Source: Candidatus Hepatincola sp. Av
Lineage (GTDB): Bacteria; Pseudomonadota; Alphaproteobacteria; WRAU01; Hepatincolaceae
Length of the DNA stretch: 64,000 nucleotides
Direction: 5' to 3'
Assembly (NCBI GenBank): GCA_023518375.1
Contig: CP068450.1
Coordinates: forward strand, 806,001 to 870,000
Numbering within the stretch: position 1 is the stretch's first letter; each line of letters begins with the position of its first letter. The translations under genes and the position numbers were made by a program. Under the pieces are notes generated by a model that saw only the letters and a list, made by a program, of their open reading frames with translations, was not told the origin of the DNA and ran no database searches. Shown one piece after another: positions 30,901-38,100 of this stretch.

Positions 30901-32367
30901 AAGACCAGAATTGAAATTATTATAATACAATGTATCTTCACCAGTGCCACCATCAAGTGTATCACTACCTCCGGCACCCCAAATTTGGTCATTACCATCG
31001 CCCGCAATAATTGTATCGTTACCATTAGCTGTAAAAATACTATCATTTCCACTATTCGTAGTTATGCTATTATCTGCACCACCACCTATAACAACATCAT
31101 CACCAGAACCTGTATTTACGTCTACAGGGTTTGGTACAGAAGATAGCACATCACCTGAGGAAATCAGTACATCATCTTGCGATGTAACAGGAGTAATAAC
31201 CAATGATTGATTCACAAAAGTTTGCTGCATCTCCCCAGTAGAAGCCGAAAAAAATGTAATGTTATAGGTTATATCAAAAAATGTTGTAGATGTATTTTCA
31301 GGGAAAGAGACTGTAATATAAGATTTACCTGTAGGATCTAACAATGATAAGCGATACACCACACTACCATCAGTATCTGTGTAATGAGAATCTATTACAG
31401 TATTATCATAACCATCAATTGTTACTCCAGCATCAACAGCATTTTTAGGAATAACAATCTCAATAAGTTCAGGTCTTGTTTCACCAGCATAATCTAGTTC
31501 TACAACATAGTCCATTTGCCCTGAAGCAGAATGGCTATCTATGTATATATTTTCAGTACTAGAAGATTCATCTATAGTGTTGGGTACAACTTGTGAAGCT
31601 TTATCGTCTGTGTATGTTTCACCATTAGAATATTGATAATGGATATAATCAACGCCTTCCATAGTAATATTGCCAGTTGAATTTACATTAGATCCATAAA
31701 AAACCGTAGTGGTTAAATTAACACTTTCAACAATCTCAATAGTTCCTGGCTCTAAATTAGACTTATCAAACAAATATGGGTTATCTGAAGTGTAAATAGT
31801 TGTAACAAAAGATCCTGAATTAGTGTAGTCATGTTGAATTGTTGATACAGCATTAGAAATAATAATATTTGATGGTACACCATCAGATAAAGTATCAGTA
31901 TCACCTGTACCTGTAATAGGAATACCTGCTTCATTTTCAGCTTCATTATCCGTTGATACTTGTACTAAATCTGGGTCTGTATCACTATAAGATACACTAT
32001 CTTTATTTGTTAAAATTAATTTTGCTTCATTGTAATCTAAGGCATCTGCTTTGTTTAAAAAATCTTCTACAGATAATTGCTTACCCTCTAAATTAATAAT
32101 TTTAGGGGCATCTTCCCCAAAAGCTAAAGCTGCCAGCGAGACAATAGTTAAGGTTGCATTATGAGGAAAAACAATATGAACATCACCTTTAATAACCTCA
32201 ATTCTTATATTTTCATCAATTGAAAAATTAAAATGAATTTCATCGCCTGGTTTTGCATAAGCAACATAACGAGAACCTTTTCCAGCAGGTTCGGAAAAAG
32301 TAATTCCATTATCATTATATTCTATAACTTTATTAGAAGATGTTTCATTGGTATTGTTTTCATCCAT
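21904..32367 (-). CDS. Giant RTX-type repetitive secreted protein, probable adhesin (3487 residues)
   Basis: Very large acidic protein, Asp/Asn/Thr/Ser/Gly-rich, in which I noticed no cysteine. There is no Sec signal. Residues about 15-115 form an N-terminal domain (YAKPGDEIHFNFSIDE, then GDVHIVFPHNATLTI) of the kind that begins large type I substrates. A compact RTX calcium-binding block lies at about 419-480 (GGxGxD-like nonapeptides such as GDGNDQIWGAGGSDTLDGG). The bulk, to about 3250, consists of diverged repeats of roughly 70-110 residues carrying DGGDGSDTLDYS, FENIE-IIGT and NDTF motifs. The last 195 residues are Asn/Asp/His/Ser-rich and may carry the secretion signal. AAGGAA lies ten bases before the ATG. 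Secretion by the adjacent ABC/HlyD/TolC machine is inferred from context; an adhesin role is likely but not shown. Confidence 0.85.
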   Translation of the reverse strand: MDENNTNETSSNKVIEYNDNGITFSEPAGKGSRYVAYAKPGDEIHFNFSIDENIRIEVIKGDVHIVFPHNATLTIVSLAALAFGEDAPKIINLEGKQLSVEDFLNKADALDYNEAKLILTNKDSVSYSDTDPDLVQVSTDNEAENEAGIPITGTGDTDTLSDGVPSNIIISNAVSTIQHDYTNSGSFVTTIYTSDNPYLFDKSNLEPGTIEIVESVNLTTTVFYGSNVNSTGNITMEGVDYIHYQYSNGETYTDDKASQVVPNTIDESSSTENIYIDSHSASGQMDYVVELDYAGETRPELIEIVIPKNAVDAGVTIDGYDNTVIDSHYTDTDGSVVYRLSLLDPTGKSYITVSFPENTSTTFFDITYNITFFSASTGEMQQTFVNQSLVITPVTSQDDVLISSGDVLSSVPNPVDVNTGSGDDVVIGGGADNSITTNSGNDSIFTANGNDTIIAGDGNDQIWGAGGSDTLDGGTGEDTLYYNNFNSGLDSTGINFKESYYDTYVSTTGIYVYVGIEDPDSGEGVTTVKTNTGESTILDIENIYLTDYVDYVYVSNFSTFTPFIDAGEGISGDTLFIDESFNGQATINLKDFTIYDADNNLIITFANFENIKGSSNDDYFYSYYSDDISASYDYNLDGGEGTDTLDYSLLDSGEGIIFYGFGSVEKGDSHTDYISNFEVIVGTTYDDTFYGSFENSYDFQSGGGADILDYSYSSNAVTFDLSTGNIYKSTDSDNWANANYDTFDNWDNGNNVYLSNSNDVVFGTDNGDFTINAGRGNDTLNYSNLTGGIVVTFDDTAGTGTITKTGGTDTFNIFNADSSLNVATIVGTNFDDTFYMNKGAGANEVHTIDGGDGSDTLDYSTISYTGSSGININFAGTSNFVTKDDGGGVDYFSNIENIVGTAGNDEVNFTSNIDSIDTLSGIDIDLGDGNDTANFSAVLLDGPEGIEVSYSGSDMIVNLVTVPPKTITFHNTESAIGTTYNDTLYAVEGIDIGFNGSGGTDIADYSAVNTALVFDLTATSQNVTKGTNTDSISNVEVFYGGTVENTYYASYQFSYTFNGVDGVDDTVSYLNSSQGVTFDLANGLVYKGQSSDNTPLYTDTLINIDFIEASNKNDIFLAYEDSAGGTISLDGLGGVDTIDFSSFTDSANALNLTLTGATNTFEAGGITWELANIEGFVGTTYDDSFTLSGDTGFSIDGNDGYDTVVFNDLATVTFVVSVGSSTTVNKTNDTTVSINTLTNVEDLSLGDGNDSVVFQETYATNSIVRIDAKGGDDILDFASISDNLTIDISTVSGNIALNVDGFSGDKEVEFDNFETIKASQGETIFVISGDVDGITLIGNNASGSSSTVQIGDASTAAVVLTLSGNYAVDDTITGGINATLNMQNIDNIVLTGGDDIVYTSELKNMNFDGGDGSDTLDYSNFTGGASITIDLSSNTVIKKNNAAQYDSFENIETIIGTDYNDTILVTNLAIGSDGMNIDLGAGDDTLAFDTDVGLTFDVTAGTVSDGTNSMAIDTFTSVERIQLSDNDDTIILSVGYSTSLSGITVDAGDGADMLDASSYAGEIEFHANTNTIQGDSDSAISIDNVEIIKGSATSNNTFYGSDLASYTYIGGSGSDTLTYEESNLPVTINIGEGTVNIVGITDSYEEINNLVGTSGSDTVIVDDSFLDLDPALVNSLSVNLDTSSTLVAQDIVRFNTTDAVSISIDASGNTTFNIGDSTTDYTIQFVGVDVFALTDNDDHVTIDTGFTESTSINGSSGVDTITYAGNDDIEFDAFTGIVTLNNSATATETLVSIEVIEYTGTGTATIHGGSQGYTYLGNVALDYTNLVSGVVVDFRDSSVSKNGLTDTYNDYFDMDNIVSIKGSAADDVFILAINDTGHEIILDGGNGSNDQVSFESITTDNNEFGNGVPDTGLTNDYTFVNIEGYALTNQKDTYYGYGEGSVLIDGLDDVDTLDYSQATGYSVIIDFTTGTATKTNTTTGDTATDTFSNFEGAVGGDGDDLFILGNGQILGSIDGGAGNNIISFEGVDAYDITVDFTNASFTASFDDGSTTTPENSYTNFHNVTLGKGNDTLNYTYTADDESVAANFIFNASTGGTDTLTLNGSGNTFYITDLGINGYNIAITSGGTNFIQATGFDVIAVDDDDILNVETSGFLSMTFDGGDTVNDVVSYANSSSSITLSVTSISTSGVVVHTSSDLNTTGDTLIDIDTVVLTSNSDTVELTEYAGTETLLTIDAGDGVDTISLGGYANAVTVNLSSGGSFTFAGYSLINFENYELTSQDDTVNAGDAAGFVISGGEGNDTLNFAGATEGVVLYYDQENANQFLVTNAGGQNTFSDFETLILSDNNDILNIQVWNTSSTMPTINIDMGAGSDTVSFASYTGSESLVADISDSSADFIFSDAGTVSNSSYSVTNAEQIIGTINNDTFVYSGNVQDGLIIDGNTGANDVFDAVALTATSGEVDFDLKTGTLTTVDGSMVVSNIDEFYFDEVNFTAAETNASGLSSDYTIHADIINMDYSTFTNGVAVNYGTTVEITADSGAVDTIIYDTQVNLVLTSFDDTLNITEALADGTTIDMGSQTVEDTVDLTAMTDTSTIVVNETGITLTVGTATSTLKNVEKLKLSSQANNLTVDLSNTATTYSYIQLTIDATAGTSDTINLNIATNTTSDVVLYDLTSNTVSSTLAGGGTLALTLTGFETYNSGASNDTILVSQSLENITFNAEEGADTLDLRNYGTNANQETYTLSNYDSATGFTVTTSNDISGSTIATYTGIDNIILSSDTDIVVIEDSFGDVATTIDAGGQTVGEEDQLVLNTATDVALVFSQGSMSTGSSTVYKGFESVEISGANTNITLQDNYYGSVNAVVLDSTGTNTLNVASGTGGETTFAVSIDINSATNLDLSMGTIDINFENLDEIVLGSGNDVVNVANYATGGNAITIDADNGNDTLSSTTDVEISQDVVTQTNQNSNTFTNFETISAVASTITVDVDAFVDSNDGEKITLDSSTIVFSQQSSQTIDLRTSGNDRFQASQLYYESSTGDAGDASDDLFLNLILQSVTNLEIHNNDVNLRLTGSNSNYTSLQSVSVDAEQNFQVDYSAYSPTDAVNANIGTNSTVVFDTGGTTYSLVGVDELYLSGGQDVITIDSSTSLDSSASMTIDARGQQGQGGVDTLHYESGTLSGNEVTVTGGIITVQNFETLTGDSALTMYINDETGDYGTKYILSDEADTIIINQIDNNVLLWAGDNNDYIIINGDYAVQEIDEDTVVIDGITYITGGSYLVVTDEDGNTVYIGDATMDDIVWNANDTSNSSSSNNNNEPVVNENNLHDDSKSNESVTSTNNDTPTVIDNTTNNNEDHATILGKLTDYLSKVDHDEFIANHDINLSNIKDLFNDSEGKVLDHGSHDESSISLANLVSKAFASNEDNIDSLMNHLDGLANNLPTINLDNLDFNMNHIEESSIAEVTEHFDDSADKIAALQSVLHKHNSNNGNSNI

Positions 32368-32477
32368 CTTACTTTTCCTTATTAAATTACAATTTGTTTT
32401 TTGTTTCTATAAGAATAATATAAAAGTTATCATATTTATAAATTGGAGGAAACTTTTAATATAATAGTGCAAGAAAA

Positions 32478-32492
32478 CGCAATTTTATTGCG
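32478..32492 (-). promoter_or_regulatory. Possible operator upstream of the giant gene
   Basis: A 15-base perfect inverted repeat (six-base arms CGCAAT and ATTGCG, three-base spacer) about 110 bases before the start of the giant gene. It is in the interval that must hold the gene's promoter, because a terminator lies just upstream at 32602-32639. No factor can be named. It may be chance. Confidence 0.3.
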
Positions 32493-32601
32493 ACAATTTA
32501 TTGGTTAATACCAAACTTTTATTTTTTAATCTTAAGAAACAATTATTTGCTATGCCTTTATGAGTATGCACAAACTTTGTTTTTATTGATATTCTTATAG
32601 A

Positions 32602-32639
32602 AAAAATAGCCATAATTGTCTAATATTATGGCTATTTTT
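32602..32639 (-). terminator. Intrinsic terminator after the TolC-type gene
   Basis: A 15-base perfect stem (32602-32616 against 32625-32639) with an eight-base loop and T-rich arms, followed on the minus strand by more T residues. It begins 19 bases past the stop of the TolC-type gene. It separates the motA-like/motB-like/tolC unit from the giant gene and may work in both directions. Confidence 0.75.
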
Positions 32640-32657
32640 AATAAGCTATGAAAGTAA

Positions 32658-34013
32658 TTAGCAAAGTTTTAAATTACTTACTTCTAAATAATTTTGAAAT
32701 CCAAAAAATTCTACAAAATCACCCATAAGCATTAAAATTTGTAATCTTGAGAATAAAATTGAATAATCAACATTCACTAATTTAATTCTAGCATTGGTTA
32801 ATCTTTCTAAGTTATCTAACCTATCTGTTAAATTCCTATTGGCAAACTGAAATTGCATATTGTACATTCTATCTACTTCTTCTACAGTTTCAATTTCTTT
32901 TAGTACAGAAATTCTTTGTTGTTCATAACTTCTTAGGATATTTAAAGCACTAAAAGCTTTATCTGAAGTATCCCTAACTAAAATATCATATTGATACTCT
33001 TGTTCCTTAATAATACTAGAATATTTTCTAACACCAGATGCTCTTGAACCACCTTCATAAATAGAATACCTAGCCTCAATTGATACTTTCCCATACCTAT
33101 CAAAGGAGTTATTAGTTCTCTCTTCCTCACTTCTTAATTCTGTAATTAAATTTACCACAGGCAAATAACGTGATTTTTGAATTTCTAAGTCATAACCCAT
33201 TGAACATAAGCTAGAACGTAAAGTTAAAATATCTACATTATTAGAGAGTACTCTATTAATTAAAGTTTCAGGGGTTAATGGTAAAGCCACAATTACTTTA
33301 TCGGCTAAATCGTAAAAATCTTTGTCTGTTAAAGTTGGTAAAACTGAACCAGATTGTGTTAATTGATTTTTTTCAACTAAATTTAACAAATATGCTAATC
33401 TTAGTTTTACCTTATCTAAATTTGCTTGTGAGGAAATTAATTCTGAATTAGCATCAGCAACACGAGACTGAGCCAAATTAACATCAGCTAAAGTAGAATC
33501 ACCTTGTTTTCTCATGCTAATAGTTAATTGTTCAATATCTCGTACCTGACGTAAATACTCTTTATAAATTGAAGTCATATATTCAGCCTGAATTACATCA
33601 TAATAGGCTGCTATTGCCATTTGAATAAGAGATTCTAAAAGTTTCTGATTTTCAAATTCTTGGGTTTGTACTACTTGAGCTTGTTTAACAATCTTAGTGA
33701 TTTGCTCCATATCAAAAATTCTTTGCTCTACAAAAACTTGTAGTTTATTAATAGATGTATAGCTACTTTCCCCTGGTGCTGTTAACGGATCATCTTTTTG
33801 GTATTCTCTATTTAAAATAGTATAAATTTGTGGTAAATAACCAGATCTTTGATCTTTATAATCTTCAATAGCTTGATTTTTCTTTTCAAAAATTACTCTT
33901 AATTCAGGGCTATTATTTACTACTCTTTCAATTACCTCATACACAGTTAAACTGTAGGCTTTATTAAATAGTATTAGTAAAAATAAAAGTATGTAACAAA
34001 TAAATCTAATCAT
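32658..34013 (-). CDS. TolC-family outer-membrane efflux/secretion channel
   Basis: 451 residues with an N-terminal signal peptide (hydrophobic 8-20, ending AYS). The TolC-type outer-membrane factor repeat structure is visible: a periplasmic helical domain (GxxxDxNxAQSRVADANSEL-like STLADVNLAQSRVADANSE), and strand segments such as EARYSIYEGGSRASGVRKYSS, which is the typical beta-strand/coil transition. It provides the outer-membrane conduit of the type I system. The start overlaps the end of the MotB-like gene by eight bases, so they are co-translated. It corresponds to SiiC in the SPI-4 comparison. Confidence 0.9.
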   Translation of the reverse strand: MIRFICYILLFLLILFNKAYSLTVYEVIERVVNNSPELRVIFEKKNQAIEDYKDQRSGYLPQIYTILNREYQKDDPLTAPGESSYTSINKLQVFVEQRIFDMEQITKIVKQAQVVQTQEFENQKLLESLIQMAIAAYYDVIQAEYMTSIYKEYLRQVRDIEQLTISMRKQGDSTLADVNLAQSRVADANSELISSQANLDKVKLRLAYLLNLVEKNQLTQSGSVLPTLTDKDFYDLADKVIVALPLTPETLINRVLSNNVDILTLRSSLCSMGYDLEIQKSRYLPVVNLITELRSEEERTNNSFDRYGKVSIEARYSIYEGGSRASGVRKYSSIIKEQEYQYDILVRDTSDKAFSALNILRSYEQQRISVLKEIETVEEVDRMYNMQFQFANRNLTDRLDNLERLTNARIKLVNVDYSILFSRLQILMLMGDFVEFFGFQNYLEVSNLKLC

Positions 34014-35115
34014 TTTTCTTAACAGCTACCCAACCATAATTTTGTTCAACATCACTATCATCTTTTGTATCTGCAGAACTAGCTTGACCTGCATTGTTAT
34101 TTGTATTAGATTCTACTGTTTTCAATTTAATAGCTGTTGGAGGAACTCCTAAATCTATTAACATGGAACGGAAAATTAATAATCTTTCAACGGCAATTCT
34201 TTGCCCTTCAGCACCTGATACTGCGAAATCAGTTACTTTTGCTTCTAAAGATACCCCCTCTTTATAATCTTCAACTTTACTTGCTAACATATCTTTAGCT
34301 TTTTGATAGCTTTCTTTAGAAACAAAAGGAGCATTATCATTAAATGAAATCAATGTCCCCTCAGGCGTATCTTTTAATGAAACTGTAGCTTTAGGATTAT
34401 TAGGAGGACTTAAAAAATAATTACCAGAGCCTTCTGGGTTTTCATTAGCTCCAGATACTCTTTCACCTGTTTTATCAGTTTCTATAAATTTAGCCTTATC
34501 AGGTGTAGGATTAATTTTTTGCCTAATATCTTCTACTTCATTTTCTTTAGTTACTAAAGCCAGTAAACTTTGATACTCTCGTACTGTATCTTTTACTTTT
34601 TTATCTGTTTGTTCTAACACTTTTCTTTGTTGAGAAATTACATCTCTTTGAACTATAATTAATTCTTTTAACACTTCTAAAGATTGTGTATCAATAGTTT
34701 TAGGAATATCTCCTAAAACCTGATTTGTACTATCTCCTGGTTCCCTAATAGTTTGATCGTCCTCAACCAAATCAGGCACATCAAGTGGTACATAAATTGG
34801 CTTTTTATCATTTTTATCTACAGTTGGTTGATCGCTTTGAATTTTCATTTCTCTTCTAAGGCTAGGGTTAGCAATAATAGCCAATTTTTGAAAACGAGAT
34901 CTATAGTCACCCAACACATCAGACTGTATCTGAATAGAAGAAGGACTTGATTCTTTATCAAGATTTTTTGTAGCTGACGTAATTCTACTAATTGTTAAAA
35001 TAATAACAAGTACTAAAAGAGCAAAGCAAAGCACTAATACCGTAGAAGATAAAATATCCACAAAACTGGGCCATGCTTGTGTAGCAGCTTCATCGTAGTT
35101 ATTTCTTTTTGACAT
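34006..35115 (-). CDS. MotB/OmpA-like ion-channel subunit of the secretion locus
   Basis: 369 residues. An N-terminal cytoplasmic stub leads into one membrane helix (about 20-45). The helix begins AWPSFVDILSS, placing Asp20 where MotB-type proteins carry their proton-binding aspartate. A long, charged, Pro-containing linker follows (about 55-240), then an OmpA-like C-terminal domain (about 250-345) with the AVERLLIFRSMLIDLGVPPTAIKL block characteristic of peptidoglycan-binding domains. The protein should form a channel with the MotA-like protein encoded 28 bases upstream. SiiA in SPI-4 and ZorB in Zorya have the same build. The neighbours argue for a role in type I secretion rather than defence. 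Confidence 0.8.
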   Translation of the reverse strand: MSKRNNYDEAATQAWPSFVDILSSTVLVLCFALLVLVIILTISRITSATKNLDKESSPSSIQIQSDVLGDYRSRFQKLAIIANPSLRREMKIQSDQPTVDKNDKKPIYVPLDVPDLVEDDQTIREPGDSTNQVLGDIPKTIDTQSLEVLKELIIVQRDVISQQRKVLEQTDKKVKDTVREYQSLLALVTKENEVEDIRQKINPTPDKAKFIETDKTGERVSGANENPEGSGNYFLSPPNNPKATVSLKDTPEGTLISFNDNAPFVSKESYQKAKDMLASKVEDYKEGVSLEAKVTDFAVSGAEGQRIAVERLLIFRSMLIDLGVPPTAIKLKTVESNTNNNAGQASSADTKDDSDVEQNYGWVAVKKND

Positions 35116-35143
35116 TAATTTCTCGTTAATTAATCCAATTTAA

Positions 35144-38100
35144 TTAAACTTTATTAGATGTTGCTAACTTAGACACTACATCTAAGATTGATTGTGTAAC
35201 ATCTCTAGAATTCAACATTTCTGTTATTAAAGCATCTACAGCATTTGCCATAACATCTAATCTAGCATTACCATTTGTATGAGAATCTTTCAAATCTACT
35301 AAAACTTTTAATAACTCACTATTATCAACTTTAATATTTTTCAGTGAAGAATCTTCATTCTGTAAATAAGTTATAATAGAACTAATAGAAGGCATTATTT
35401 CATTTAAACTATCTAATAAACCTGTTTGAGTAGTAGAAAGTTCATCTAAATTTTCAATAATTCGTTCTGAAATATTATTACCTAAATTTTCTCTGATTAA
35501 TTTTACTTGCTCTACGGCTGATTCCATACTTGTAGTTAATTGATTTTTAAAATCTTGATTAGACTCAATAGAATCTGCAGCAAAAGATTCAAATCTTTCT
35601 AAAAGAGATGAGATATTTTGAAAAATTTCAATAGTCTGTTCAGCTATCACACTATCTTTATTCATAAATAATTCTGTAAAATGTTCTAAACGTTCATTCA
35701 TTGTTTCAAATTGCGATACTGCAGTTTCAGCAAAATTATTAAATGATTCTTCTCGAGATGTAGTTACACTCTCTAAGTTAGCCATAGTCTCAGCAAAGTT
35801 AGTAAAATAAGATAACGCTTCTTGTAAAATTTCACTTGAGCCTTGTAAACTATTATTTGATACAGCTAACTCAGTAAGGGCAGAAGATAAATTATCAGAT
35901 ATAGTTGTATTAGCCTCAATAGCTTCTACTTGCCGTGGAATCTCATTAGCAATATAAGTCATACTTGAAGCAACATCTTGGAAATTATTGGTTAACTCAG
36001 TAATAATGGTTTGCAAATTAGAGAACTTATCGGCAATATCATAAGTAAATTGGGCTGTTAATTCTGGGTAATTAGATAAAGCATCACTTAACCCAGTAAT
36101 TTTTTCAATTTGTTCACTCATGTTCATATTCAAACTGCCTAAAGTTCCTTGTAATTCATTCGCTACTTGAGATAAACCACTAGACATATCGTTTACAGTA
36201 GATTGAAAAGAATTTAGAAACTCCCCTTGAGATTCTGATAGATAACCCATATTATCTCTTAAAAAAGATAATGTTTCTAAATGAGTAGCACTATTATTTT
36301 CTACGGTAGAATCAAATTTATCAATTAAGGTATCTAAATTATTCATATTATTAGATAGATAATCAAAAGTAGTCATTACTGTTTCTAAACCATTAGAGAG
36401 TGAAGCAGTAAATTCACGTACCTCTGAAGCATATAAATCCCTTAAAGATTCAAAATTATTTACAACTTGATCAACCATTTCAGGGAAACTAGATAAACGT
36501 TCTACAGCCTCAGCCATTAAATTACTACTATATAAATTACTTTCTGCAGAATTAGAAAAATAATCAACAACCTCACCCATAGAGCTTGATAAAGTATCAG
36601 TTGATACAGCTATCTGTTGCCCTAAAAGTTCTACATTTTCTGCTATATTTGTATTTTCTGCTAATAAAGTACTAGCAAAGTCATTTACAACTCCTGATAC
36701 TTCTAATGCACTAGCATTTAAATTATTCATAGATTCTACCAATTCAGTTAAAGCCGAAGCATTATAAGAAGAAGTATTCACTAGTTCTGATAATTGTGGC
36801 ACAGCTTCTTGTAAAGAATTAGATAATTCTAGCATTCTAGTATCTAATACAGAAACTACTTCAGTAAAAAGATTTACAGAATCTAAATTTTCAGCTAAAG
36901 CTCCTGTAAAATTTATAAAAGTATCATTTAAGCCAGATAGATACTCACTAATTCCAAGTATATCATCTTTAAAAGAACCAACTAAATCATTAATAGCAGG
37001 AACATAAGAAGCAACTACATTAGAGATATCAGATACACTCATTGATAAATCGTTGAAAGCGTTACCCATTTCCCTGTTAGTATTTGCTATTTCATTATGA
37101 GAATCTAAGATTGCTGTACTTATAGCATTACTATCTTGTGCAACATTTAAAAAATCTAGAAACATAGTGTTGGAATTATTTAATAAAGCTGCCACCTCAT
37201 TAGCTAACTCATTACCATTATCTATTGCTCTAACAATATCTAAGATAGGTTGATAGTAATCTTTGCTAGCTATTAAATCTAGCATCATATTAGTATTTAT
37301 ACCTTCATTTAGCATAGCATTTTGTAAATTATTATTTTCTTCTCCTAAAGAACCCAATAAATTAATACCTTCAACCGCTGCTATTGCAGAATTATTTACA
37401 GCATTAACTGAATCATTAACATCTAAAATAGCATTACTGGCATTACTAAGAATATCATTGCTATTTAAAACAGAACTGTTTACAGCATTAACCGAATCAT
37501 TAACATCTAAAACAGCATTACTAGCATTACTAAGAATATCATTACTATCTAGTATTGAATTATTAATAGCACTTATCCCATCATTAAGATCTAAGTTAGT
37601 ATTATTAGCATCATCAAGGGCATTTTGTATATTTTGTAAACTATTATTTGCGTTTTCAGAAGAATCAAATACTCTTAAAACAGAATCGTTTACATCTAAT
37701 ACAGATTCATTAACTCTACCGGCAACACCAAGCACTTTAATAACTGATGAATTAGTAGCTTGCACATCTTCTGAAATGTTTTTAGCAGAATCGTTTACAT
37801 CTTGCATAGTTAATTCAACTGACTGAACAGAATCCGCAACATTTAAAGTAGCATCTACATTATTCAAAACCGAATCATTCACCATTCTTAAAGTAGACTG
37901 TAATGAAGAACCAACATCTTCTATTACATCCGTTGCTTCTTTGACACTACCATCAGTTTTAACAACCGAATCATCCACATCTTGTACCGCACCTAAAATA
38001 TCAGCAGATACATCTATATTTTCTGAACTTAATTCATTAAGTTTATTATTTAGATATTCAATCCTTTGTAAATATTTAACAACATGAGTATCTAAATAAT

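Noticed and set aside
30616-31210. A 176-residue plus-strand frame inside the giant gene
   Set aside because: It is antisense to the Asp/Thr-rich repeats, whose codon bias produces long stop-free antisense frames.
37398-37565. CRISPR-like direct repeats
   Set aside because: They are a tandem in-frame duplication within a coding gene, without spacers or cas genes.
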